This document shows positions 44,331-53,689 of a stretch of 64,000 bases of DNA, one piece after another. Under the pieces are notes generated by a model. That model was not told the origin of the DNA and searched no databases. It saw only the letters and a program-made list of their open reading frames with translations. Source of the DNA: Vicia villosa (Eukaryota > Streptophyta > Magnoliopsida > Fabales > Fabaceae). Each line of letters starts with the position of its first letter. Position 1 is the first letter of the stretch. Position numbers and translations under genes: made by a program. Location: contig NC_081185.1 in assembly GCF_029867415.1 (NCBI RefSeq), forward strand, positions 42,044,766 through 42,108,765, read 5' to 3'.

Positions 44331-45005
44331 ACTTCATGCTAGATTTGTATCAGAACATTGTTGAATGTACCAGAGCATCATCAGAGCATCTCTACATCCT
44401 GAAATGTTACAGAACAAAAACTAAATGACAAAAGTCAGCATGAACGAGTCAGAACATAAAATGTATATTAGAACACATTATATGTATCAGAGCCATATAG
44501 GCTAAAATAGTGTATCAGAGCAAATAGAATTTTGTCAGAGCAAATAGACAAATATGGATCAAATTCTATTATCAGTGCTTCTGATTTATTCTTCTTTCTT
44601 GCTTCTGATTTCTGAAGCTTGATAGCACTCAGCTTGCTTCAGTTTCCATGAGTTTATTCTTTTTACAGAATAACACTTCTTATGGTTTTGCTTCTTGTGT
44701 TTGCTTTGAAGATTCTCTTCACTTCTTTATACCTGCAAAACACTTAAACCATACAGAACTTGCAGTTCTTGTTAGTCAATGCAACTGATTAAATCAAATC
44801 ATTTATCACATATTTCTCCCCCTTTTTGTCATAACATCAAAAAAGAATATGTCAAAAGATTCAGATACAAACAAAACGAAACACACGGAGGAAGAAGATG
44901 ATTTCATTGAAGTTCAAACAGCAGGTACAGAAGTACATGAAGATAAGTAAGATCAGATGCACAAAGACAGATGCAACGAAAAGAAAGAAACAACACAGAC
45001 TCAAT
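44331..45005 (-). other. 3' untranslated region of B
   Basis: AT-rich, dense in TCAGAG/TCAGAA words, with an extra PPT-like block at 44,815-44,830. No ORF. Confidence 0.5.
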
Positions 45006-47696
45006 CTAAGATGGCCCTAGTCTTGACAAGATCTTGGCCAGCATCTCTTGAACCTCATTGTTGTGTCCATCTTGCCTCACCATGAAAGCTCTATACTCAG
45101 CATTGAGTGAGCTTTGCTCATCCTGTCTCCTCTGAATTTCTTCCAGAGTCCTTGCAAGACGAGAAGATTCATCAGAAGAAGCTTCACCGCTTTCAACCAC
45201 AGGAATCGCAACTTGATCTGTAGCTTCCATGGATAGATCATTTGCAGGGATTTCCTCAACAGGATCTGATTCAGCAACATGATCTTCAGCATCTGCTTCT
45301 TGCATAGAAGCATCTCCATATTCTGCAGCAGGAATTTCAGAATCTCCATTCTCAAGAGCCTGAAGAATGGCAGCTAGATTCCTGGGAGCAGAAGGACCTT
45401 CAACTTCTGGTGGGTCAACAACTTCTGGAATGACCAAGCTTGGATCTTTCTCAGAAGGGTTTTCCCTCAGATAGTCAAAGAGAGTCTTGAAGTCTCCGAG
45501 CAGAACAGGATAATCAGGAATAAAGATAACGATATCCCTGCATGGATTTGCTTCCATTTCAGCAGCCAGTCTTAATTGTTCCATCTCATCCAAGAAGGGC
45601 TTCTCTTCCAACAGATGTCTTCCTTTGAGACTAGCAAACCAGAAGTCTTCATAATTCCTCAGAATTCCACGAGGCCGTGGGGCAGCAGCTACACAAGCTT
45701 CCTGAAGTTCTAAAAACAGAGCATCTGAATCTCTGCGAAAGATCCTCCAGTAGTTCCGCATAGCAACATCATTCAATCCAGAACTTTCAGCAATTCTGAG
45801 AGTATCAAAGATACTTCTGAGATTCCTCTTTATGTTTTCAAAAACTACACCAATAGGATATACAGGGCGGAATTTTATTTGGGTTTTTGAAAAGGCAGGG
45901 TTGAAAGTGAAGTACGGATGAGGTTCTCTATCCAACCTATAAGAAGATTCTGCTTCAGTATCAGAATCTAACACTACCACTTCAGCTTCAGGACGAGGCT
46001 TGGGAGTGTAGTTGCAATCACGGAGCAGCTGCTCATGTGATGCAGAGGTTGGAAGAGGAGAATCACAAAGATTGTTTTGAGAGGTGGAGGGAGTATGTTC
46101 AAGGGTGGCATTGAGAGAAGATTGAGATGGAAAGAGAGTTTGAAGGGGTGGTATATCCAGAACAGGATTTATGGTAGGTGGAGAGGAAGGAATGGTTATA
46201 GGAGAAGATGGAGGTGTAAGAACATGGACAAAGACAGGTGATTCTGATGTGGCTTTTTCTGGTTCAGGTGTAGGGACAACCTCTATTGGTGCAACTTCTG
46301 AACGAACAGCGGGAACAGAATCAGGTTCAGAAATGCATATACCTTTGGAACCTCTCAGAAAAGCTTTGGCCACATCCTCAGTCTTCTTCTGCTTCTTACT
46401 CTTCGGCTCTTCAATAATCTTTGCTTTGCCGCTAGCGATTTCTTTCCTTCTGACATATGCCAGAACTTCTGGTTGATTCTCAGCCTCTTGAGAGACATTT
46501 TCTTCATCAGACTCTTGAAGAATCATCTTCCTTTTTCTTGTTTTCTTCTTCTCAACAGCTTCTTTCCCTTTCTTCTCAAACTCATCAGAGACAGACTTAG
46601 CAACCTTTGCAATGACCTCTTTAGAAACATCTTGTTTCTTAGAGACAGCAGAAGGATAATCGTGCTTTCTTTTAGTCCTTTCTTCCTTCTTCTTATTTAT
46701 TTTCATTGGAGCACCCTTCTCTTGATTTTTGAGATATTTATTTTCTTCTTGTGATAACAGATACCTAGTTTTGACTACAGGTACCTCACAGTTGAAGAAA
46801 GTTTCAAACTCAGCAAGAACAGGTGCTCTTCTGATTCGTGTATCAGTAAGAGGTTGAGGAGTCTTACTAATAGTCTTAATTACTTTCATCTTCTTCAAAG
46901 TGAATGCATTCAGACAAGCCCCAGATGTGACAGCAAGGTCTTTCACAATACCTTCAGATTCCAAACTTTCAACAATCTTTGAATGCACCAAAAGATTTGA
47001 AATAATCCTTCCAAAAGGAATGATTGTTCCACCTTTTTCTCTGAAAGCGTTTCTGGAATCCTTTACTGCTTTCCACAAGTGGTTGAAGATGATGTAGATC
47101 GCATCAACCTTCTTCCTGGTGGCAATGCAATAAAGAATATACTTTTGCTCATTACTGATGAAATCCGAAGCATGTGTTGCTTTCCTATGGTAGAAACACC
47201 CAAGAATGATCTTTGTCCAGATTTTGTAGATATCTCTCAAATCCTTGACGTGTTTTGTTTTCTTGACATTTGGATAGAGAGTGGATAGAACATCTTCCCA
47301 AACTGCCCTTTGATCAATCTCAAAAGCCCCTTCAGGGTTTTTCAGATCAAACATCACTCTTAGGATGTTTTCAGTAATAACAACAAACTTTCCATGGACG
47401 AAGGAAAGTATTGATTTTGGAGCAACCACAGCATGTGCCCAGAATTCCTTGACAAGATCCGGATAAACTGGGCCAACGAACTCAGCGAACAACGAGGTCC
47501 ATCCTTGAAAGATGATGTCTTCTTTGAGATGAAATCCATGTTCTTCAAGGTTGTCAAAATCAACAATAAGTTCACATATAACTTCTAATTTGTCCTTGGG
47601 AATAGAGCATGCAACAACAGGAGTAAGTTGCAAAATTTCTTCTTGGAGATGGTGAGGAACAGATGTACCAACATTTTGGGAAGAGAAGGCAGCCAT
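45006..47696 (-). CDS. Env-like / putative plant transposon protein ORF of Sirevirus B
   Basis: Intact 896-residue minus-strand ORF, ATG at 47,696. It lies downstream of the pol remnant, the place of the envelope-like ORF in Sireviruses. Residues 1-300 resemble the domain often labelled putative plant transposon protein (FVGPVYPDLVKEFWAHA, NILRVMFDLKNPEGAF). Residues 330-460 are rich in lysine with several basic clusters (KKKTRKRKM, KSKKQKK), candidate nuclear localisation signals. Residues 470-620 are proline/serine-rich. A second folded region spans about 640-770 (YPIGVVFENIKRNLRSIF), then an acidic segment and a C-terminal coiled coil. I see no signal peptide or transmembrane helix, so a membrane envelope role is doubtful. 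Its length and openness suggest recent function. Confidence 0.75.
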   Translation of the reverse strand: MAAFSSQNVGTSVPHHLQEEILQLTPVVACSIPKDKLEVICELIVDFDNLEEHGFHLKEDIIFQGWTSLFAEFVGPVYPDLVKEFWAHAVVAPKSILSFVHGKFVVITENILRVMFDLKNPEGAFEIDQRAVWEDVLSTLYPNVKKTKHVKDLRDIYKIWTKIILGCFYHRKATHASDFISNEQKYILYCIATRKKVDAIYIIFNHLWKAVKDSRNAFREKGGTIIPFGRIISNLLVHSKIVESLESEGIVKDLAVTSGACLNAFTLKKMKVIKTISKTPQPLTDTRIRRAPVLAEFETFFNCEVPVVKTRYLLSQEENKYLKNQEKGAPMKINKKKEERTKRKHDYPSAVSKKQDVSKEVIAKVAKSVSDEFEKKGKEAVEKKKTRKRKMILQESDEENVSQEAENQPEVLAYVRRKEIASGKAKIIEEPKSKKQKKTEDVAKAFLRGSKGICISEPDSVPAVRSEVAPIEVVPTPEPEKATSESPVFVHVLTPPSSPITIPSSPPTINPVLDIPPLQTLFPSQSSLNATLEHTPSTSQNNLCDSPLPTSASHEQLLRDCNYTPKPRPEAEVVVLDSDTEAESSYRLDREPHPYFTFNPAFSKTQIKFRPVYPIGVVFENIKRNLRSIFDTLRIAESSGLNDVAMRNYWRIFRRDSDALFLELQEACVAAAPRPRGILRNYEDFWFASLKGRHLLEEKPFLDEMEQLRLAAEMEANPCRDIVIFIPDYPVLLGDFKTLFDYLRENPSEKDPSLVIPEVVDPPEVEGPSAPRNLAAILQALENGDSEIPAAEYGDASMQEADAEDHVAESDPVEEIPANDLSMEATDQVAIPVVESGEASSDESSRLARTLEEIQRRQDEQSSLNAEYRAFMVRQDGHNNEVQEMLAKILSRLGPS

Positions 47697-48109
47697 GGAT
47701 GCAGAATGAACAAAAACGAACAGGAGAAGAGAACTGGGTTTTTGATTAGGGTTTTAGAAAACGGCTAAGAACTTTTCAAACGAGAGAATGCAAGAAGAAA
47801 GAGAGACAAGGGAGCGAAAAAGATGTATGATATGATTTGAAAAGAATATAAGGAGACGAATATAAAATAGAAAATGAAAAAGAATAAATAAACAAAATGA
47901 ATAGTTTCAGAATCAAAAGAAATCATTTTCATTAAATGACGAGTGACGTGAGGAGAGAGATCGTGGTAAAAGAAATGATTTGAAACAGTTACCTAGGTCG
48001 GCGTCTTTTCAACTGCACTCTTCGTACTAACCGCACAGACACGTGTTCACCATCAGATAATGGATGACAGCTGTAAAATATGAATAGGCTTTACGCCTTT
48101 TGATTCTGA
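47697..48109 (-). other. Spacer between pol remnant and env-like ORF of B
   Basis: A-rich on the plus strand; no ORF. RT and RNase H would lie on this side of the linker remnant in a full Sirevirus; nothing recognisable remains. Confidence 0.5.
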
Positions 48110-48480
48110 TCACTGCTTCTGATAGTCATTCTTAAGAAATGATCTGGTTCTGATAGGATCATCTTTCTTCCCAAGAATCACATCTTCTGGATAAGCTGAA
48201 GCAAGTCTAAGTGATCTTCTGTTAGTTGGTTCTTCAGAAATTCTCAGATTCTCTAAAGATGCAGCAACTTGATCTTCTGATCCATTGCTTCTGAGACTGC
48301 CAACTTCTGGAGATTCACTTCTTTGTTCTGCAGCTTCTGATAAGACAAAACTGTATCTGCAGAAATTCTTAAGCTGCTTTGTTTCATCAGAAACAAGTTT
48401 ATCATCAAACCAGATATTTATTGATTCGTCCCCAATCAATGTTTCAATATTGTATATTCTGTAGCATTTAGAGTATTCAG
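48110..48480 (-). pseudogene. Pol remnant of B: integrase-RT linker
   Basis: Minus-strand fragment with DYSEYSKCYRIYNIET and ESINIWFDDKL, then an acidic, serine-rich stretch and DPIRTRSFLKN, typical of the variable linker after copia integrase and just before RT. No start codon of its own. It marks two separate deletions: protease plus integrase core on its 5' side, RT plus RNase H on its 3' side. Confidence 0.75.
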
Positions 48481-48589
48481 AATAATCAAGAACGAAACAT
48501 CATTGCTATAGAAACAAACAAAACAAATGGTTCCAAGACTAATAAACTTTCTTTTCTGATCTCTTACGAACATAGTTTCTTCAACAGAT

Positions 48590-50509
48590 CTAAGAACCAG
48601 AACTTGGAAGACAACCCTTCTTCCCTTCAAGTGTTGAGACCAACTTGAGTCCAGGTGACATGTCATGTTGACTTTTATCTTCTTTGTCGCCAAGAGAATC
48701 TGCAAAAGAAATAGTCTTTTTCTTTGGTACCCACATCTTCTTGGGTCCTTTCTTGTTAGATTTTCTCAAGTTCTGATTGAACTTGGGTTTAACATTGTAA
48801 GCAATAGGAGGAACAGCATGATAATTTTTAATGTGAGTTTCATGATATTTCCTAGGTTGTGTCACATGCTTTTTGGTGTGTGTTATGTGAAAACTTTGAG
48901 CATGTGAAGTGTGCCTAATATCATGGGAGTGGCCATACTTGAACTGATCATACAATGGCTTGTATGTGAATTTCATTTCATCAACAGGTTCAAGTTTGTA
49001 TGGGGTTTTACCCTCAAAACCAATGCCGACTCTTTTGTTTCCAGACACAGCATATATCATAGAAGCTAGCTGACTTCTGCCAATACTTCTAGATAAAAAC
49101 TTCCTGAAACTTAAATCATATTCTTTCAGAATATGGTTTAGACTAGGAGTGGATTTTTCTGAATCAGAAGGAGATCCAACATTATTGGATAATTTTAAAA
49201 GTTTTTCTTTTAATTCAGAATTTTCCAACTCAAGCTTCTTTGTTTCAAATTCAAATAGCTTTTTCAGCTTTTTGTATTTGAGACTAATCTGAGACTTGAA
49301 TTCCAGAAGTTCTGTTAGACCGGAAACTAACTCATCTCTAGTAAGTTCAGAAAATACCTCTTCAGAATCTGATTCTGATGTAGATTCTGATCCGTCATCT
49401 TCTGTCGCCATCAGCGCACAGTTAGCCTGCTCATCTTCAGAGTCTGAATCATTTTCTGACTTATCCCAGGTTGCCATAAGACCTTTCTTCTTATGAAACT
49501 TCTTCTTGGGATTTTCCTTCTGAAGTTTTGGACATTCATTCTTGAAGTGTCCAGGCTCATTGCATTCATAGCACATGACCTTCTTCTTGTCAAATCTTCT
49601 GTCATCAGAAGATTCTCCACGTTCAAATTTCTTTGAACTTCTGACGCCTCTGAACTTCCTTTGCTTGTTCTTCCAGAGTTGATTTAGCCTTCTGGAGATC
49701 AAGGACAGTTCATTTTCTTCTTCAGATTCTGATTCTTCAGGATCTTCTTCTCTAGCCTGAAAAGCGTTAGTGCATTTCTTGATATTGGATTTTAATGCAA
49801 TAGACTTACCTTTCTTTTGAGGCTCATTTGCGTCCAGCTCTATTTCATGGCTTCTCAAGGCACTGATAAGCTCTTCCAGAGAAACTTCATTCAGATTCTT
49901 TGCAATCTTGAATGCAGTCACCATAGGACCCCATCTTCTGGGTAAGCTTCTGATGATCTTCTTTACGTGATCAGCCTTGGTGTATCCCTTGTCAAGAACT
50001 CTCAATCCAGCAGTAAGAGTTTGAAATCTTGAAAACATCTTTTCAATGTCTTCATCATCCTCCATCTTGAAGGCTTCATACTTCTGGATTAAAGCGAGAG
50101 CTTTAGTCTCCTTGACTTGAGCATTTCCTTCATGAGTCATTTTCAAGGACTCATATATGTCATAGGCCGTTTCCCTGTTAGATATCTTCTCATACTCAGC
50201 ATGAGAGATAGCATTCAGCAAAACAGTTCTGCATTTATGATGATTCCTGAAAAGCTTCTTCTGATCATCGTTCATTTCTTGCCTTGTCAGCTTTACGCCA
50301 CTGGCATTTACTGGATGTTTGTAACCATCCATCAGAAGATCCCATAGATCACCATCTAGACCAAGAAAGTAACTTTCCAGTTTATCTTTCCAGTATTCAA
50401 AGTTTTCACCATCAAATACCGGCGGTCTAGTATAACCATTGTTACCGTTGTGTTGCTCAGCAGAGCCAGATGTAGATGCAGGTGTAGACTTTGCAGTTTC
50501 ATCAGCCAT
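48590..50509 (-). CDS. Gag of Sirevirus B
   Basis: Intact 639-residue minus-strand ORF from ATG 50,509 (MADETAKSTPAST), about 75 bp inside the primer site. A copia-type capsid (UBN2-like) occupies roughly residues 25-230 (FDGENFEYWKDKLESYFLG, EDEDIEKMFSRFQTL, IRSLPRRWGPMVTA). A CCHC zinc knuckle CYECNEPGHFKNEC spans 313-326 after a basic linker. Then come acidic serine clusters and a long coiled coil (about 410-470); long gags with a C-terminal coiled coil are typical of Sireviruses. The C-terminal 150 residues are basic and histidine-rich and stop at TAG/TAA near 48,590, probably where the pol deletion begins. Expected to form particles and bind RNA. Confidence 0.9.
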   Translation of the reverse strand: MADETAKSTPASTSGSAEQHNGNNGYTRPPVFDGENFEYWKDKLESYFLGLDGDLWDLLMDGYKHPVNASGVKLTRQEMNDDQKKLFRNHHKCRTVLLNAISHAEYEKISNRETAYDIYESLKMTHEGNAQVKETKALALIQKYEAFKMEDDEDIEKMFSRFQTLTAGLRVLDKGYTKADHVKKIIRSLPRRWGPMVTAFKIAKNLNEVSLEELISALRSHEIELDANEPQKKGKSIALKSNIKKCTNAFQAREEDPEESESEEENELSLISRRLNQLWKNKQRKFRGVRSSKKFERGESSDDRRFDKKKVMCYECNEPGHFKNECPKLQKENPKKKFHKKKGLMATWDKSENDSDSEDEQANCALMATEDDGSESTSESDSEEVFSELTRDELVSGLTELLEFKSQISLKYKKLKKLFEFETKKLELENSELKEKLLKLSNNVGSPSDSEKSTPSLNHILKEYDLSFRKFLSRSIGRSQLASMIYAVSGNKRVGIGFEGKTPYKLEPVDEMKFTYKPLYDQFKYGHSHDIRHTSHAQSFHITHTKKHVTQPRKYHETHIKNYHAVPPIAYNVKPKFNQNLRKSNKKGPKKMWVPKKKTISFADSLGDKEDKSQHDMSPGLKLVSTLEGKKGCLPSSGS

Positions 50510-50581
50510 CTTTTATTGAAGCGTTTTTCTCTTCCTGAATCTTTTCTAAACACGGTTAAGTGCTTGCACCTTAGAACCGGC

Positions 50582-50593
50582 GCTCTGATGCCA
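50582..50593 (-). promoter_or_regulatory. Primer-binding site of B
   Basis: Minus strand TGGCATCAGAGC, two bases after the LTR end TTCA. Matches the usual copia primer site TGGTATCAGAGC for initiator methionine tRNA with one change. A has the same variant at 52,774-52,785. Confidence 0.9.
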
Positions 50594-50595
50594 AT

Positions 50596-51801
50596 TGAAG
50601 GATAGAAAAACACTTAGAAAGGGGGGGTTTGAATAAGTGTAGCTTTAAAAACTTGACAGATAAAAATAAATTGCACAGTTATTTTTATCCTGGTTCGTTG
50701 TTAACTAAACTACTCCAGTCCACCCCCGCAGAGATGATTTACCTCAACTGAGGATTTAATCCACTAATCGCACGGATTACAATGGTTCTCCACTTAGTCA
50801 GCAACTAAGTCTTCCAGAGTCTTCTGATCACACACTGATCACTCCAGGAACAACTGCTTAGATACCCTCTAAGACTTTTCTAGAGTATTCTGATCCACAC
50901 GATCACTCTAGTTACAACCTGCTTAGATAACCTCTAAGACTTCCTAGAGTATTCTGATCCACACGATCACTCTAGTTCCTTACAACTTAATGTAATCAAT
51001 TCTAAGAGTATTACAATTGCTTCTTAAAAGCTATAATCACAAACTGTGATATTTCTCTTAACGTTTAAGCTTAATCTCACTAATATATTACAACAGCAAT
51101 GTAGTGAGCTTTGATGAAGATGAAGATTCTGAGCTTTGAATAGACAGAGTTTCAGCAAGTTAATATGAGTTGTTTTGTGCAGAATCGTTAACCTTGCTTC
51201 TCATCAGAACTTCATATTTATAGGCGTTGGAGAAGATGACCGTTGAGTGCATTTAATGCTTTGCGTGTTCCGTACAGCATCGCATTTAATGTTATACGCT
51301 TTTGTCAACTACCTCGAGCCTTGTTCACGCTGTGTCTACTGACGTTGCCTATAATAGCTTTTAACGTTCCTTTTGTCAGTCAGCGTAGCTTGCCACTTGT
51401 ACTTCCTTCTGATCTGATGTTTGTGAATATAACGTTTGAATATCATCAGAGTCAAACAGCTTGGTGCAAAGCATCTTCTGATCTTCTGACCTTGAAGTGC
51501 TTCTGAGTGTGATACCATCAGAACTTCAGTGCTTCTGATCTCATGTTCTTCTGATGCTTCCATAGACCCATGTTCTGATTCTGCTTCGACCATCTTCTGA
51601 TGTCTTGCCAGACCATGTTCTGATGTTGCATGCTGAACCCTTTGAGACAAAGCTTCTGAGCGCTGAATTATGCATACTCTTTATATATTTCCTGAAAAGG
51701 AAATTGCATTGGATTAGAGTACCATATTATCTTAAGCAAAATTCATATTATTGTTATCATCAAAACTAAGATAATTGATCAGAACAAATCTTGTTCTAAC
51801 A
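50596..51801 (-). repeat. 5' LTR of B
   Basis: 1,206 bp, TG..CA on the minus strand. Minus-strand TATA box at 51,214-51,223 (CTATAAATAT). Confidence 0.95.
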
Positions 51802-51806
51802 ATATC
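51802..51806. repeat. Target-site duplication of B, right copy (ATATC)
   Basis: Partner of 28,508-28,512. Confidence 0.93.
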
Positions 51807-52716
51807 CTTCACATGCGTGGCATTGGACCCCTCTTTCCTGATCTGCCTTTTCTTCAGCTGTGACTCTTCTGTTAGGAACATAGATTTTGTTGATCTCATT
51901 GGAAGTGTTCTTGACATTGAATCTGGACTTCTGACCAACCCTTTTAATAAGATTGTTGAATTGTTTTCCAAGCATGGCTATGGCTTATGATATATTGTCA
52001 TTATTTCCTCCATTGCTTGCATTATCATCTGTGTTGGTGATAAACACTATACTTTTGTTCTTCTTTTCAACAGGCTCACAGATGCTCAACTCAAAGGTTT
52101 GTAGAGACCCAATGAGTTCGTCTAGCTTCATGTTGCTGATGTCTTGGGCTTCCTCTATGGCAGTTACCTTCATATCAAATCGCTTAGGCAGTGATTTGAG
52201 GACTTTTCTTACCAATTTTTCTTCAGTCATTTTTTCTTCTAAGGCTCCTGAGTTGTTTGATATCTTAAGAACATTCATGTATAATTCATAAATGGTTTCG
52301 TCCTCTTTCATCTTGAGATTTTCAAACTTGGTGGAAAGCATTTGAAGTCTCGACATCTTTACCTTAGACGTGCCTTCATGTGCTGCTTTGAGAATGTCCC
52401 AAGCTTCTTTAGCCATCTCATAGTGTTGCACAAGTCTGAATATGTTCTTGTCAATACTATTGAACAGTGCACTTATGGCCTTGGAATTGCCCAAAGCTAG
52501 CTCTTCTTCAGTTTTTCTCCATTGATTTTCAGGAATTAGAACAATGGTTCCATCTTCCATAATCTTCTCAGGATGTTTCCATCCGCTTTCAACAACTCTC
52601 CAGGCCTTGCTATCCACTGACTTAATGACTGCTACCATATGAGGTTTCTAGTAGTCATAGTTAGAGCCATCCAGGATAGGTGGTGTATTTCCAAATACTA
52701 ACAGTTCCTTCTCCAT
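51802..52716 (-). pseudogene. Gag of element A, 5' part, inactivated
   Basis: Starts at ATG 52,716 (MEKELLVFGNTPPILDGSNYDY). TAG at 52,648-52,650 stands where tryptophan is expected. The long open part (52,638-51,985) is a UBN2-type copia gag: VDSKAWRVVESGW, AKEAWDILKAAHEGTSKVK, LVRKVLKSLPKRFDMKVTAIEEAQD. It ends at a TAA before AIAMLGKQFNN. Downstream the frame moves toward a zinc knuckle (QCHACEGYG), where B is inserted. The rest is at 28,392-28,512. Confidence 0.88.
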
Positions 52717-52773
52717 AGTACCAGATTTTTGTTATCCCTAGATCTCACCCAGATGAAAATAGGCAGGGTGCCT

Positions 52774-52785
52774 GCTCTGATGCCA
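52774..52785 (-). promoter_or_regulatory. Primer-binding site of A
   Basis: Minus strand TGGCATCAGAGC next to the LTR end; same as in B, supporting a shared Sirevirus-like lineage. Confidence 0.88.
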
Positions 52786-52787
52786 AT

Positions 52788-53684
52788 TGAAAATTCTAGT
52801 AACACACGCTCGATGTTTTACTAGATGTTATGACATCCAAAATTACACATCACATAAAATTATAACATAACAGCATAAAAACAACAAAGAACACGTAGAA
52901 TTGTTTACCCAGTTCGGTTCAAACAACCTACTCTAGGGGCTACCAAGCCAGGGAAGGAATCCGATATAAGCATAATTGATTCGGAGTTAAACTCCCCCGT
53001 TTACAACTCCTTACTTAAGACCTACCCAATGCAATTCCAACCTATTCCTAGATATGAGTATTTCCACTCACTCCCCCTCAATCACAGTAGTGATTACAAA
53101 CAAACATAAACAACTACAGAGAGAATACACTCTTCAAAAACACACCTTGATCTACTTAAAAGCTTCAATCAAGAGACACACACTCGTGCTTAAAAGCTTA
53201 GAGTGAAAATAAACACGCACAACCTATTCACACGCAATCATCAAGGACAATTGCTTGGATCACAAGAGACAGCTACAGAACTACCATTCTTCACAATACA
53301 TAATCTTCTGTCTGCGTTCCAAAATAGGATTGCAGTCTTTTTATATGCAGTCTTGGGCCTTGGGCTTTTTTAGAAAGAAATTAGGGTTAACCAAGTTAAC
53401 CTAATTTACACTCCATATGGTTGTTACAAAATGTGCTGTTAGCAGGATCTTCTGGACGAATTATTCAGCACACAATAAAAGGTTTCCTAAACTTATAATT
53501 GAGATAAATCAGGAAACACATTTAATAAATAATAACAACTCCTGCTATCACACACGGATGTCATGACATCGGTCATGACATTCACTACAGAACCTGTATT
53601 AGCTTCACACATATGCAACCTGCATAACACAATATCAACCAGGTATGTTTTACCACTAATGCAGCCAACATGAAAACACCTTCA
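52788..53684 (-). repeat. 5' LTR of A
   Basis: 897 bp with TG..CA ends on the minus strand. Right end TTCA at 53,684 matches the left LTR end at 1,768. Minus-strand TATA-like box at 53,337-53,346. Several percent divergence from 1,152-1,768 makes A the oldest retrotransposon of the nest. Confidence 0.92.
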
Positions 53685-53689
53685 AGATC
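53685..53689. repeat. Target-site duplication of A, right copy (AGATC)
   Basis: Five bases after the LTR end; the partner lies left of the window, beyond the Ogre-type LTR that begins it. Confidence 0.5.

Larger units (their letters stand above)
28513..51801 (-). mobile_element. Sirevirus-like non-autonomous element B (contains nested Ogre-2)
   Basis: Minus-strand Ty1-copia element: LTRs of 1,206 bp (TG..CA on the minus strand), duplication ATATC, methionine-type primer site next to the 5' LTR, gag, a small pol remnant, an env-like ORF and a multiplied polypurine tract. Without Ogre-2 and its CACAC duplication it is about 9.3 kb. I noticed one substitution between its LTRs (GAGCGTG versus GAGTGTG), so it is very young. 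Gag and env-like ORFs are intact while protease, integrase core, RT and RNase H are missing, so pol must have come from elsewhere. Confidence 0.93.

Noticed and set aside
46171..46754. Plus-strand ORFs of about 100 aa opposite the env-like gene
   Set aside because: Antisense shadows of a strongly supported coding sequence.
45006..47696. True viral envelope gene
   Set aside because: Only the position matches; no signal peptide, fusion peptide or transmembrane segment is visible.
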